From assembly GCA_013054445.1 (NCBI GenBank), contig JAAMPI010001824.1, positions 1 to 10,164 on the forward strand: a stretch of 10,164 bases of DNA. Direction: 5' to 3'. This stretch comes from Cudoniella acicularis. Taxonomy: Eukaryota; Ascomycota; Leotiomycetes; Helotiales; Helotiaceae. The notes beneath the pieces were generated by a model. It was not told the origin of the DNA. It did no database searches and was given only the letters and a program-made list of their open reading frames with translations. Made by a program: the position numbers and the translations under genes. Positions 1 through 8,106 of this stretch are shown piece after piece. Numbering within the stretch: the stretch's first letter is position 1; each line of letters begins with the position of its first letter.

Positions 1-1653
1 TCTCGTTTACGATTCTCAGGTTTTAAGTATTCCCGCTTATCTCCTCGGCGGTATCTCTGAGCGAGAATTACATTAGGGGGGGTAAACCCGCGTTTATAGC
101 GTGTAGTACCTCATCATTTTCCCGACTTTTAGGGTCGCAAATTACCTAGGTAGATACATTTGTCCCTCTCAATCGCAGTACTTAAATTATCGTACTTGCG
201 ACTTTTATTAAATAGAGCCTGCCTACGCGCAGGCACTGAGTCTCTATATCTTTATCATTAACTTTCGCCACATGATAAGCTCTCCCCACGTGACAAAAAC
301 AACCTTTCTCTACTCTACGGTAAGTTACGTCTCACCGCCTTCGTTCTACCCCAGCACTAATGCAGGAGCGAGAAACCGAAAGAGGCAAGTGATAAATTCT
401 GAGATTTGTCCTTCGAAGTATATAACATTTATAACTCCCAAGACTACAAGAGACCATAAACCTCTTCTACAACCCAAAAAACAAAAAGACAAAACCGATA
501 AAATTCTCAGAACTGAACTATCAGGCCGTGTATGTTTTTGAATCAATTTGGCTTGTTTCAAACTATATTACAAAACTTGCCAAGTAGCCGCTCCGAGGTT
601 TCCCCAACCAAACTCCTGCCATGCTTTCACTAGCTGGCTTCAATTTCCCGAAATACTGTAGATTTTCTCTCCGGGTACTTTATTTGCGATTCCCTCATCC
701 TGAGTAGGGGGCTCTGCTTTTGTTGTAGAAGGTGTGCAAAGATTTCGGATACCGTATTCCACATGTACCTCGTGCATAATTCAAATTCCTGAAAAGTTCA
801 CATGCTTTGTGCATAATCGACCACCCTCCAGGGTCCCCTGAATTTTCAAACCTGAGATTCCTCACGGATGGCGCTGCTTTTCAACTGCACCGCTTTCCAC
901 TCCTCGTTTTTACCTGCCAAATAACGAACCGCCATTCAAAATGTATCAGCCCCTTCGTCCCCTCGCTCTCCTTTCTGCTTCATGTCATTCTTTGCTTCAC
1001 TCGCGATTTCCTTGCATCTCCGACGTTCTACGGCCAACTGGTGTCCCCTCAACCCTTAACTTGAAGAGAAACCGTCTTCAGTCTTTATATGAAATGCTAA
1101 CAATATGGATCTTGAATTTTATATTGACGCCACGCTGAACAATATCGCTAATTCACCAGACTCCGGGGTTAAGTGTTTCAAGGACATCGCAGATCCGACC
1201 GAGAAACATCATAAGCGTATGCACGACAACTAGCGTGTGTAAGAACAAGACTCTTACTTCAAAAAAAAATAAAAAAAAAATAAAGAAGAAATCTTTTTAT
1301 CTAATGATGTATTTAGTTTTGTGTACAAATACCGCGATCACCCGCTCTTTGATCAAGGCTCTGATGGATATGTTCCAACCCAACAGCGCCAACGAGAATT
1401 CTTCTTATGGTATGCCGTAACACATAAAGGAATCGGGGGAGAGCGTCCGACGCCTGAGTCAATTGCTCATTCTGTTGGAATATTCAGGCGGTCTTGGAAC
1501 AAACGTTCGGAATATCAAATCTCTATAGAAGTAAGCAGGCGGGTAAAAGATGTAAGCTATATACCACAAAGCCCTTTCACGAATCATGTTAACTTTAGAA
1601 ACAGTCCGTTCGGACAGAGGTTAAAAAAAAGCTTCAACTTCAGGATCACAACA
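1..1653. other. Gene-poor region downstream of the HET gene
   Basis: I see no supportable gene here. The open frames on both strands are short, have no recognisable domain and no convincing splice structure. Near 1260-1290 there is an A-rich tract on the + strand (T-rich on the minus strand), about 370 bases past the stop codon of the HET gene; it could lie in or after its 3' flank. A six-base inverted repeat (GCCTGC/GCAGGC) sits at 217-234. No tRNA or rRNA was recognised. Confidence 0.6.
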
Positions 1654-3681
1654 TCAAACAATTCGCGCCTCAAACTCCCCTCCTTGAAGCGAAATGTATC
1701 TCCATTGGATAGAGCCCGCCCCGACTCTTTCATAAGTGCGATGCCCCCCCTCAAGTTTCTGCGCAACAACCAATATATAACGATCTCGACTGTATGCTGT
1801 TTCCTGCTCCAGGTATTTCTTTCCAACAACAATACACTTCAATCTTTGAATATCCGTTATGTCCTCCCCATCGAACTTCAACCACCCTCTTTCACCGCCT
1901 TCAGAAAGTATAGCGCATCCTTCATTCTGCGGTTCGATCGTACAATGTAAGAACTCTCTCACCGGCGCTTGTAGCTCAAGTTTGCTACCGAATTTGACGG
2001 CATCACTCCATTCCACCTTACCGAATGGAATATCGACATAACTGATCTCTCCCTCATACGCCATCCAGGACCACGATGGCACCTTCCGGTCTGGCGGGTA
2101 TTCTATCGGCTTCATCCTCTTATCTCCAGACCGCTGCCACAGGATGCTTCGATGTAGGAAATGCTGGAAAATACCATATCTGTCTTTAGTGCGGGAAGCA
2201 CTTGAGAGTCTGCTCACTAGTCCAGAGATCGCAACGGACCTGTCAGTAGATTTTGTAAGGGCAAGCTTCGAATACATCTCAAAGAGGTACTGAAAGGGAC
2301 GGAATACGTCTTCGTCGATGCTACTAAAAACATATTTCGGAAACTGAGGATCGCCGAGTAAACGTGCTTTCGTACTAAGGAAAAAAGTCAGATATACTAC
2401 TGAACAGTCAAGGTAGTCGAAATCGTCTTTAATAGAATAAGAATATAGATATACAAAGGTTTTAAGGAAGACTTCGATTCCTAGTGAAATTATGATCGGA
2501 CTTGATAGACTTACTTTTCCATTTTAATAAGGCTTTCACAGTGAACCCCCTTGCCACATTCCCAATAGGTCTGCTCTTTAGTGAAATGAATTGTCCGACG
2601 TGATAAGGCTCTTTCTTGTAACACCCAGCCCCGTTTACCTAGTTCTCCTTCCTCTACATCGCGATGAAAGTTGCCGATACGTTCGCAAATATAGAGTGCG
2701 GCATCTAAGGAATATGGGACCCTTACACACTGTACTGGTGACCGTGGATTAAGAAACCCTTCAGTGGAATCTTTAGCGGAGCTAGCAGCAATCGTACAAT
2801 AGGCCGAACTGAAGACCGCTTCCATCTTCTTGGACTCAATATTCCAGTCTTTTAAGTCATCCTGGATTATACAAATCGAGTCAATCCAGAGGAACCGTTC
2901 ACCGAGTCCTCGAGTGACTGTGACAGCATCTTGGAATGTTTTTGGTAGTTTACCGAAGTCGATCCTTTCACGTAATATAGCGATATTATGACCATAAGTG
3001 CAAAATTTCTGGTTCTCTTTAAGCTTGCCCCAGCAATGAGACAAAGCAATATACCTTCCTCGTTCACCTTTCGTGGTACAATAAAGACGTAACGAATCCG
3101 GGTTCTCGTGATCTCCTACATCAAGGACTCTGGTGGGTAGTGGATTATCAGATCCACAGTGACATTTATGATATTTGTCACAGACTCGAAGCCATTCGCG
3201 AAGCAACTTGAAATAGGTCAGACTCCCAGCTGGAGGTAACATTGGAAATCCGACTTGGATATCAGCAGGAGCCCCTTCAGATCCTATCCGTAAAATATAA
3301 AGTAAGTTATCTTATAGTAGAGCAATTTCCTCTTCTCTTACTTATTTACGTACCTTGGTCCGCACATATTCTAAGAACAGGGAGTTCATCCTGCCTCATC
3401 AACATCGAGCGTTTTCTAAAGAGTTTAAACTCTTCGTCATCGTCTAGCCTAGACTTCTCTAAGTCTAAGCATTTCCAAAGCATTTCGCAGAGACTACAAG
3501 AATCTGCAGTTTTTCTCAGTTGAGACAGCGTGACGTTACGGCAGAAATCCCGAGATATATTAGCACAGTCTCCACACAATTGCGAAAAGGCTAGTGGTTG
3601 AGGTAGTATATCCGGCTGGTCAGTTGAGAAAAATTCCTTAGCAAAATCATTGTCTGGGGTATAGATCCATCTATCATCGAG
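1654..3681 (-). CDS. HET (heterokaryon incompatibility) domain protein, conserved body in three exons
   Basis: Exons 3681-3354, 3283-2515 and 2374-1654 (stop included) join in one frame and give 605 residues; with the proposed 5' exons the protein is 638 residues. Residue numbers follow that long model. The N-terminal part has a Cys-rich region (LCGDC, later SCSLCEMLW), then DIQVGFPMLPPAG and LLREWLRVCD, typical of fungal HET proteins. The HET domain shows RYIALSHCWG at 219-228, LPKTFQDAV from 255, WIDSICIIQDD at 275-285 and GWVLQERALSRRTIHFT at 361-377. The C-terminal part contains LLGDPQFP, DRSVAISGL, LLWQRSG-like ILWQRSG, VPSWSWMAYEGEI and a terminal FEARIV, also usual for this family. HET-domain proteins mediate non-self recognition and cell death between incompatible hyphae; the trigger for this one cannot be read from sequence. 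No lesion is visible. The conserved frame reaches an acceptor at 3682 with no in-frame ATG before it, so the start codon must lie further 5'. Confidence 0.9.
2375..2514 (-). other. Intron in the HET gene (140 nt)
   Basis: The donor is GTAAGT right after ATGGAAAA, and the acceptor is TTTCCTTAG. A CTGAC branch site lies about 11 nt before the acceptor. Splicing joins codon AA|T and restores the frame ...KMEN-TKARLLGDPQFP..., which matches the expected order of family motifs (CESLIKM, then LLGDP). It is twice the length of the other introns in this gene. Confidence 0.85.
3284..3353 (-). other. Intron in the HET gene (70 nt)
   Basis: The donor is GTACGT after ...ICADQ-G and the acceptor is ACGGATAG. 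Splicing joins G|GA and gives ...ADQGSEGAPADIQVGFPM..., which leads straight into the conserved IQVGFP / LPPAGS stretch. A possible branch site (GATAAC) lies in the last third. Both junctions are set by frame and by family motifs. Confidence 0.88.
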
Positions 3682-3749
3682 CTATGTTTTGTTTAGTATA
3701 TACCAATCAATTAAGAAAGCCATGCATTACTCGGGCCAGCTTTACTTAC
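3682..3749 (-). other. Last intron of the array (68 nt), flanking the HET body
   Basis: The donor is GTAAGTA in the lowest repeat unit, the branch site is TACTAAAC at 3691-3698 and the acceptor is ACATAG. The following exon begins CTC GAT GAT, read L-D-D-R-W-I-Y-T-P-D in the HET frame. An in-frame TAG at 3682-3684, formed by the acceptor itself, means the coding frame cannot simply be extended upstream; an intron here is required. Its 5' half belongs to the tandem array, while its 3' half differs from the array consensus, so it may be the founder intron or the boundary copy. Confidence 0.8.
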
Positions 3750-4571
3750 GTCCTACACCAGCGAACAAGATAAGTCAGCAATCTACACGCTTGCTTCACT
3801 TAGGCCAGCTCTACTTACCGGCTATACCAGCGAACAAGATAAGTCAACAATCTACACGCTTTCTCAATTCAGGCCTGCTCTACTTACCGGCTATACCAGC
3901 GAACAAGATAAGGTCAGCAACACACATGCTTGCGTTACTTCAGGCCAGCTTTACTTACATACTACACCAGCGAACAAAATAAAGTCAGTAATCCACACAC
4001 TTGTGTTATTCAAGCCAACTTTACTTACCGGCTATACCAGCGAACAAAATAAGGTCAGCAATCTATATACTTGCTTTACTCAAGCCAACTCTACTTACCA
4101 ACTACACCAACGAACAAGATAAAGTCAGCAATTTACACGCTTATATTACTCAAGCCGACTTTGCTTACCCGCTACACCAACAAACAAAATAAAGTTAACA
4201 ACCTATACGCCTGCTTAACTTAGGCCAGCTCTACTTACCGGCTATACCAGTAAACAAAATAAAGTTAGTAATCCACACGCTTATGTTACTCAAGCCAGCT
4301 CTACTTACCCGCTACACCAGTAAATGAGATAAAATTAGCAACCTATACGCTTGCTTAATTTAGGCCAGCTCTACTTACATACTACACCAGCGAACAAGAT
4401 AAAATCAGTAATCCACACGCTTGTGTTACTCAAGCTAACTTTACTTACCTCCTACACCAGTGAACAAGATAAGGTTAGCAACCCATACGCTTGCTTGATT
4501 CAGGCTAGTTCTACCTACTTCCTATAGTAGCAAACAGAATAGTGTCAGAAATTGGCACTTGCACTCTGCTC
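3736..4571 (-). repeat. Tandem array of ~70-bp intron-like units (11 good copies, 1 degenerate)
   Basis: Units start at + positions 3736, 3805, 3874, 3945, 4015, 4085, 4155, 4225, 4295, 4365, 4435 and 4505 (periods 69, 69, 71, then 70). On the minus strand each carries a branch-like site (TGCTGAC, TACTGAC, TACTAAC, TGCTAAC and similar), a T-rich stretch, an acceptor (GGTATAG or GGTGTAG), a 3-nt spacer, then a donor (GTAAGTA in nearly all; GTAAGCA in the unit at 4155, GTAGGTA in the last). Each stretch from a donor to the next acceptor is a full intron of 66-68 nt. Intron coordinates, in transcript order: 4518-4452, 4448-4382, 4378-4312, 4308-4242, 4238-4172, 4168-4102, 4098-4032, 4028-3962, 3958-3891, 3887-3822, 3818-3753, then 3749-3682. 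The 70-bp period excludes a single coding frame through the units. The repeat itself is certain; that the units are spliced is inferred from the signals and from the position inside the HET transcript. Confidence 0.93.
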
Positions 4572-4590
4572 TAGCATCCCTACTCACAAT
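3750..4590 (-). other. Thirteen candidate single-codon (3-nt) exons
   Basis: Between each acceptor AG and the next donor GT there are exactly three bases. In transcript order they lie at 4588-4590 (ATT), 4519-4521 (GAA), 4449-4451 (GAG), 4379-4381 (TAT), 4309-4311 (CGG), 4239-4241 (CCG), 4169-4171 (CGG), 4099-4101 (TTG), 4029-4031 (CCG), 3959-3961 (TAT), 3888-3890 (CCG), 3819-3821 (CCG) and 3750-3752 (GAC). In the phase set by the HET exon and the proposed first exon they encode I-E-E-Y-R-P-R-L-P-Y-P-P-D with no stop. Skipping any number of them keeps the frame. Whether cells include 3-nt exons here, or splice over the array in larger steps, cannot be decided from DNA. Confidence 0.45.
4522..4587 (-). 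other. Upstream array intron, diverged (66 nt)
   Basis: The donor is GTGAGT, the branch site TTCTGAC and the acceptor ACTATAG. Its 3' half is the degenerate unit at 4505-4571; the 5' half no longer resembles the array by eye. The signals, length and 3-nt exon spacing match the array, which supports an older copy whose body has diverged while the splice sites stayed. Confidence 0.55.
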
Positions 4591-4654
4591 CTATAAGCAA
4601 GAATGAAATTATATTAGTTACAAACTTTAATCAGAGTTCTCTTATATAACTTGC
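4591..4654 (-). other. First intron of the proposed HET transcript (64 nt, GC-AG)
   Basis: The donor is GCAAGT, the commonest non-GT donor class, the branch site is ACTAAT and the acceptor GCTTATAG. The body does not look like the repeat units. The phase is 0 at both ends, as for the array introns that follow. GC-AG introns are a minority in fungi, so this assignment is weaker than the others. Confidence 0.45.
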
Positions 4655-4714
4655 CGTAAAGGATTCGCGACGTCTGCTATGAAATAACAGCTCATTCACA
4701 CGTTTTAAGTTCAT
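4655..4714 (-). CDS. Candidate first coding exon of the HET gene (20 codons)
   Basis: ATG at 4714-4712, with A at -3, opens a 20-codon frame that ends exactly at the GCAAGT donor in phase 0. This is the phase needed by the triplet exons and by the exon starting at 3681. It supplies the start codon that the conserved body lacks. The encoded peptide is basic and polar (begins M-N-L-K-R-V, ends R-E-S-F-T) and I recognise no motif in it, so homology does not help. Other upstream ATGs or a 5' UTR intron are possible. With this exon and all array codons the protein has 638 residues. Confidence 0.4.
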
Positions 4715-5399
4715 ATTGTCCAAGTCCGGGAAAATGTAAGAAAGTAGATTGTTTAGCACCTGTTATTATTCAAGTCGCAGTCGAGAACATCGAACGATGT
4801 TCGTATTAATGAATTTCATAAAGCAAGAGCTTTTCTTGGATTTGGTGCTCAAACTGAAATTGTACTTTTGGACACAGCTCTATGGAGTAGTTGACTGTCT
4901 GCATCGTACTCAATGCGTAAGTTTGTGCAACCACACATCGACGCCAAGCGAAGTTAGAACCACTTGTCCATGGCGATTGACATCTTATTGTGCGCCATGA
5001 ATGTCTCAAAAGTTTCTCGTTCGTCAGCACTTGTTTGAATTATCCAATCAAAAATTGCCACGTGCTTATCTCGGCACCCACAACTGTAACGGAAAGTAGG
5101 ACCTTGAAAATTTATTTTTGAAATAGAGTAGCGCTCTAACTTGGTGGTGGCTTAGCAGATCAACAATGATCCCCAATATGCAACGAGGGGGAATAGTTTC
5201 ATCCAACATAATTTGTGGAGATAGCCTCCGGGTCTCCTTGCACTCGAGTCAAGTGATCAACCTGATCAACTATTTCGAATCGATTGATGTCACTGGCTCT
5301 CTCCCCCCCCCCCAACTACTCACCCACTTGAGTCAAAGCTGAATCCGTGGACGCATCCTAGGAGGACACATGGATGCCTGAGTTTGAACTTACTGGTGC
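4715..5399. other. Intergenic region upstream of the HET gene
   Basis: It should contain the promoter and 5' UTR of the minus-strand HET gene, but I see no clear TATA or initiator element. Two overlapping short open frames at 4749-5030, one on each strand, show no domain. A tract of consecutive C lies near 5304-5313. A short direct repeat of TGATCAAC occurs near 5255-5270. No gene is supported. Confidence 0.5.
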
Positions 5400-5990
5400 A
5401 AGAGAGTTGATAGATGGGTTCGAGGCGAAGCTTCGACACGCGCAGGGCGGAGTGGCCCTCAAACGCACCAAGATCCATTGGGGTTGACGTCATGTACAAC
5501 CTCAAGTCTAAACTCCCGGCTGCCTCAGAGCGCCTCGACTTCCCGGTCGATCTCGAACTACTAAGGACTTCGCCCAGAGAGGTGCGGGCCAATTCCTCGA
5601 TCCTTCACAGTGCCGCTGCACGTTCCGAGATCCGTCAGGCTCCGTTGCGGCATCAGACAACGCATGATGGACACGAGAGGAAGAAGCAACGCCGAGTGCC
5701 GCTGACCTTCTCGATCCGCAGAATCAGAATCGTCCTTTCGCAGTAAGCTCTGCTCCAAAAAATGGCAGGAAGATTCAGTCAGTCTGAAATTATGGGTGTT
5801 AACTGTGGCATCGCATTGTCTAGGTGGGACATCGCTCTTCTTTCTCGCAATTGAATGCTGACCGAGGTTACCCTTGCTGGAGTAGTGCTTCATTCTCTGC
5901 CTTGGTTATCCGTTCAGCTGCGACCAGGCCTACGGTCAAGTGACCGGCTGGCCGAACCATCAGGCCTTCGGGCCAGGAGCAGGAAGGTTC
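5400..5990. other. GC-richer block with no recognised gene
   Basis: Base composition is visibly richer in G and C than on either side. It carries two overlapping 110-codon open frames, one per strand (5414-5746 + and 5561-5893 -). Neither shows a domain, and mutual overlap is expected by chance in GC-rich DNA with few stops. It could be a fragment of a mobile element or a decayed gene, but nothing in it identifies one. Confidence 0.35.
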
Positions 5991-6041
5991 TATATAATAA
6001 ATAGATTTTCCTTAGATAGGAGCTTCGTGCTCAACTTAACA
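5797..6041. mobile_element. Possible degenerate LTR-like segment
   Basis: The segment begins TGTTAA and ends TTAACA, a short terminal inverted repeat of the TG...CA type, and contains a TATA-like stretch (TATATAATAAATAG, near 5993-6006). Just after it lie TAGTATTTGA at 6042 and TGGTATCA at 6060, the latter resembling the initiator-tRNA primer-binding site of Ty1/copia elements (TGGTATCAGAGC). No target-site duplication and no second LTR are visible, so this is weak and could be chance. Confidence 0.2.
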
Positions 6042-6471
6042 TAGTATTTGACAATACACTGGTATCATCATATACTGTACAGGACTCCTGACGCCCCACC
6101 TCTAGATACCAACAGGTATTTAGTAAACGTTATATATACAGGGCTAGGGGATTACAGAAGGGTCTGTCAGACTACGTGCGAGTGTTCTTGTTCTTGTTGA
6201 CAGCCGCGTAACTTGTGCCTCATAGCCGGTGCAAGTGGGTCGAGATAATCTAGATAGAGAAAACGAGTTTGGAAGGCCATTCGATAAAAATCTGAATAGC
6301 AAATGAATTGATGGCAAGATTTTCTTCCTTTGCAATACTACGAAACCTGAGTCTCAAAGACTGCACAGAACATTTTTTGAGAAGGATGATACAGCGATTT
6401 CCCAACATATTCGGAATGACTTCACTTCAGCCGCCTCTACAGGGAAATACAAAGAAATAGATGCTTCGACC
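6042..6471. other. Intergenic region downstream of the minus-strand pseudogene
   Basis: No gene is seen. TGGTATC at 6060 and GATACCA near 6106 form a seven-base inverted repeat. The rest is AT-rich, with short open frames lacking any domain. It should include the 3' flank of the gene relic that ends at 6472. Confidence 0.5.
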
Positions 6472-7701
6472 TTAATGAACAACAACTAGATCAGGTAAAG
6501 TAGGAATATAGACTCCAAAACACTTCCAACATGTCGCTCTGGAACAAACTACCGTAGGCACTCCTTGGATGAGGCTTGTGGCCACAAGAGTGAGGCGAGC
6601 TACCCAATTACATTGAGCCCTCGCAATTCTGACTCTGTCCTCTGGTCTATCAAGGAATTCATCCCACGTATCAATTGCCGTGAACTTCTTCGCTGGGAGT
6701 TCTCCAATTCCATGACTACAGTCCTCCTGCTTATAACGGAGGAGATTTCCTAGAACTCCGAGTATATCAAGATCTGCGATCCACTTTCCATGATCGTGAA
6801 CTGATACAATTGATTCCAAGATAAAGACCTCTGCATCCTGAGCGCCATGCAGTCCTAAGCTTACAGGAGGGTTGTATTCTGTAAATGAAAGATGTAGAGA
6901 TGTGCCTTTAAAGTCATCTTCGCCTTTGCCATTAAAATCGATGTGATTAACAACGTTCCACATTTCGGGGCCAACAGATCGAATGAGGAGATTTGAAGGT
7001 GGGACTAGCATTGAGATTCCGGTTCTGCCCACGTTCCCCAAGATTCTTCGAAGTTCATAAGCCTCAAGCTTCTCAATGGGGTCGCAGAGAAGTGGTGCAG
7101 CGACGAATATAGAATCCCCTGACGAAAGAGCCATGACGCCATCCAAAAGATTAGGATCGATATCGCAGTGCCCAGACTCGAACGCAGCTACGCGCGAAAA
7201 TGTACCGTTCCGGTTCAGGAAACCACTTTTGAGACCTTCAAGTAGGGAGGTCTGCAGTGCGTCGATATAATTGCTCTCAGCTCCAGTATCGACAAGCCCT
7301 CGTGCCCACTTCCAATCAGACGTGGAATTTTTGATGACACTAATATCTACTGTGGCACCCGGAAGAAGCCTGTAAACTTCCGCTGCTATTGCAAGTGCCT
7401 TGAGTGACTGGTAGAGGGAATTGTCTGACGAAAAGGGCCACAAATCTTCCGGCTCCGGAAAATAGCTACCTCCTTCGACCGGATTCCATGTCTTAAAGTT
7501 TTGCCGTACGAATATTGCAGCAGTATTTGGGTCACCGGCAAATAGCGCATACTCGATCCACTTATCGTCTATAAGAACCTTAAAGCGGTCCGGATTGTCT
7601 GACCAGCATTTGAAATGTTCGTCCTGGAGAAAACATTCTTCCCCAACAGCCTGAAGATTGCTCAGTCTTGAAGCAAAAAGTCTAGCTGCTTCGGAATTTT
7701 C

Positions 7702-7815
7702 GCACTCGTCATGGCAATTATTCGGTGCGGATGTCTGACAAGCACTGGTACATGGAGTATTGCGTCGAAAGCATGCACAAAAGTCTTCTCGACATTTACC
7801 AATGCAATCGCAACA
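7702..7815 (-). other. CXC-like cysteine cluster within the pseudogene
   Basis: The pattern is CCDC-x3-C-x4-CAC-x6-C-x3-C-x7-C-x4-C. Spacing of the first seven cysteines resembles half of a tesmin/TSO1-type CXC (CRC) domain or the pre-SET CXC of EZH2-like proteins, which bind zinc. The terminal C-x-C-x2-C part is not matched exactly, so this is a resemblance and not a firm domain call. Such a cluster suggests a metal-binding, perhaps nucleic-acid- or chromatin-linked, role for the ancestral protein. Confidence 0.5.
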
Positions 7816-8079
7816 CATCCTAGGATCAGCCGGGGTAGCATTGTGTATCCAGAATTCTGCTTTCTTTAACCAACGCTGATAAATTGCATTACTACACTCT
7901 TTCCCGACCAAAGTTCTCTTGGCTGAACGGCAAATCTGCGGAGATGCTGAAGTGTATTCAAAGTGATGAGAAATTTGATGTAAAGACCCTTGGGGTTTAG
8001 CAGGTGGCTGAAAGACTACCACTGAAGGCTTGATGGGCGGCAGAGGAAGATTCCCACTACTTCTTCCTTCCTTGTTATC

Positions 8080-8106
8080 TTGCTCTTGCTCTTGTTCCTG
8101 TTCCAG
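8080..8106 (-). repeat. Gln-Glu dipeptide repeat
   Basis: A short run of alternating E and Q (LEQEQEQEQD) is encoded by a six-base microsatellite-like repeat (CTCTTG / CTGTTC on the + strand). It sits in a low-complexity linker ahead of a proline-rich segment and probably varies in length between strains. Confidence 0.7.

Noticed and set aside
217..234. Short GC hairpin GCCTGC/GCAGGC
   Set aside because: A six-base stem with no T tract or gene end nearby; expected by chance.
1321..1950. 209-codon + strand open frame
   Set aside because: It overlaps the antisense of the HET C-terminal exon and its 3' flank and has no recognisable domain; a shadow frame.
3689..4192. Open frames on the + strand through the array with 23-residue repeats (QLYLPAIPANKI type)
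   Set aside because: Units of 70 and 71 bp break the frame after four copies, there is no gene context on this strand, and the minus-strand splice signals explain the conserved positions better.
3736..4571. CRISPR-like or ordinary minisatellite array
   Set aside because: CRISPR does not occur in fungal chromosomes and the 3-nt gaps are not spacers. A plain minisatellite is not excluded as a mechanism, but it does not predict donor, branch and acceptor in every unit.
5414..5893. Two overlapping 110-codon frames on opposite strands
   Set aside because: No domain, no splice context, and GC-rich sequence has few stops by chance.
7263..7300. VDTGAESNYI as a retroviral-type aspartic protease site
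   Set aside because: The flanking sequence is part of a long block of this fungal family and lacks the rest of a protease fold signature; no reverse transcriptase or integrase lies nearby.
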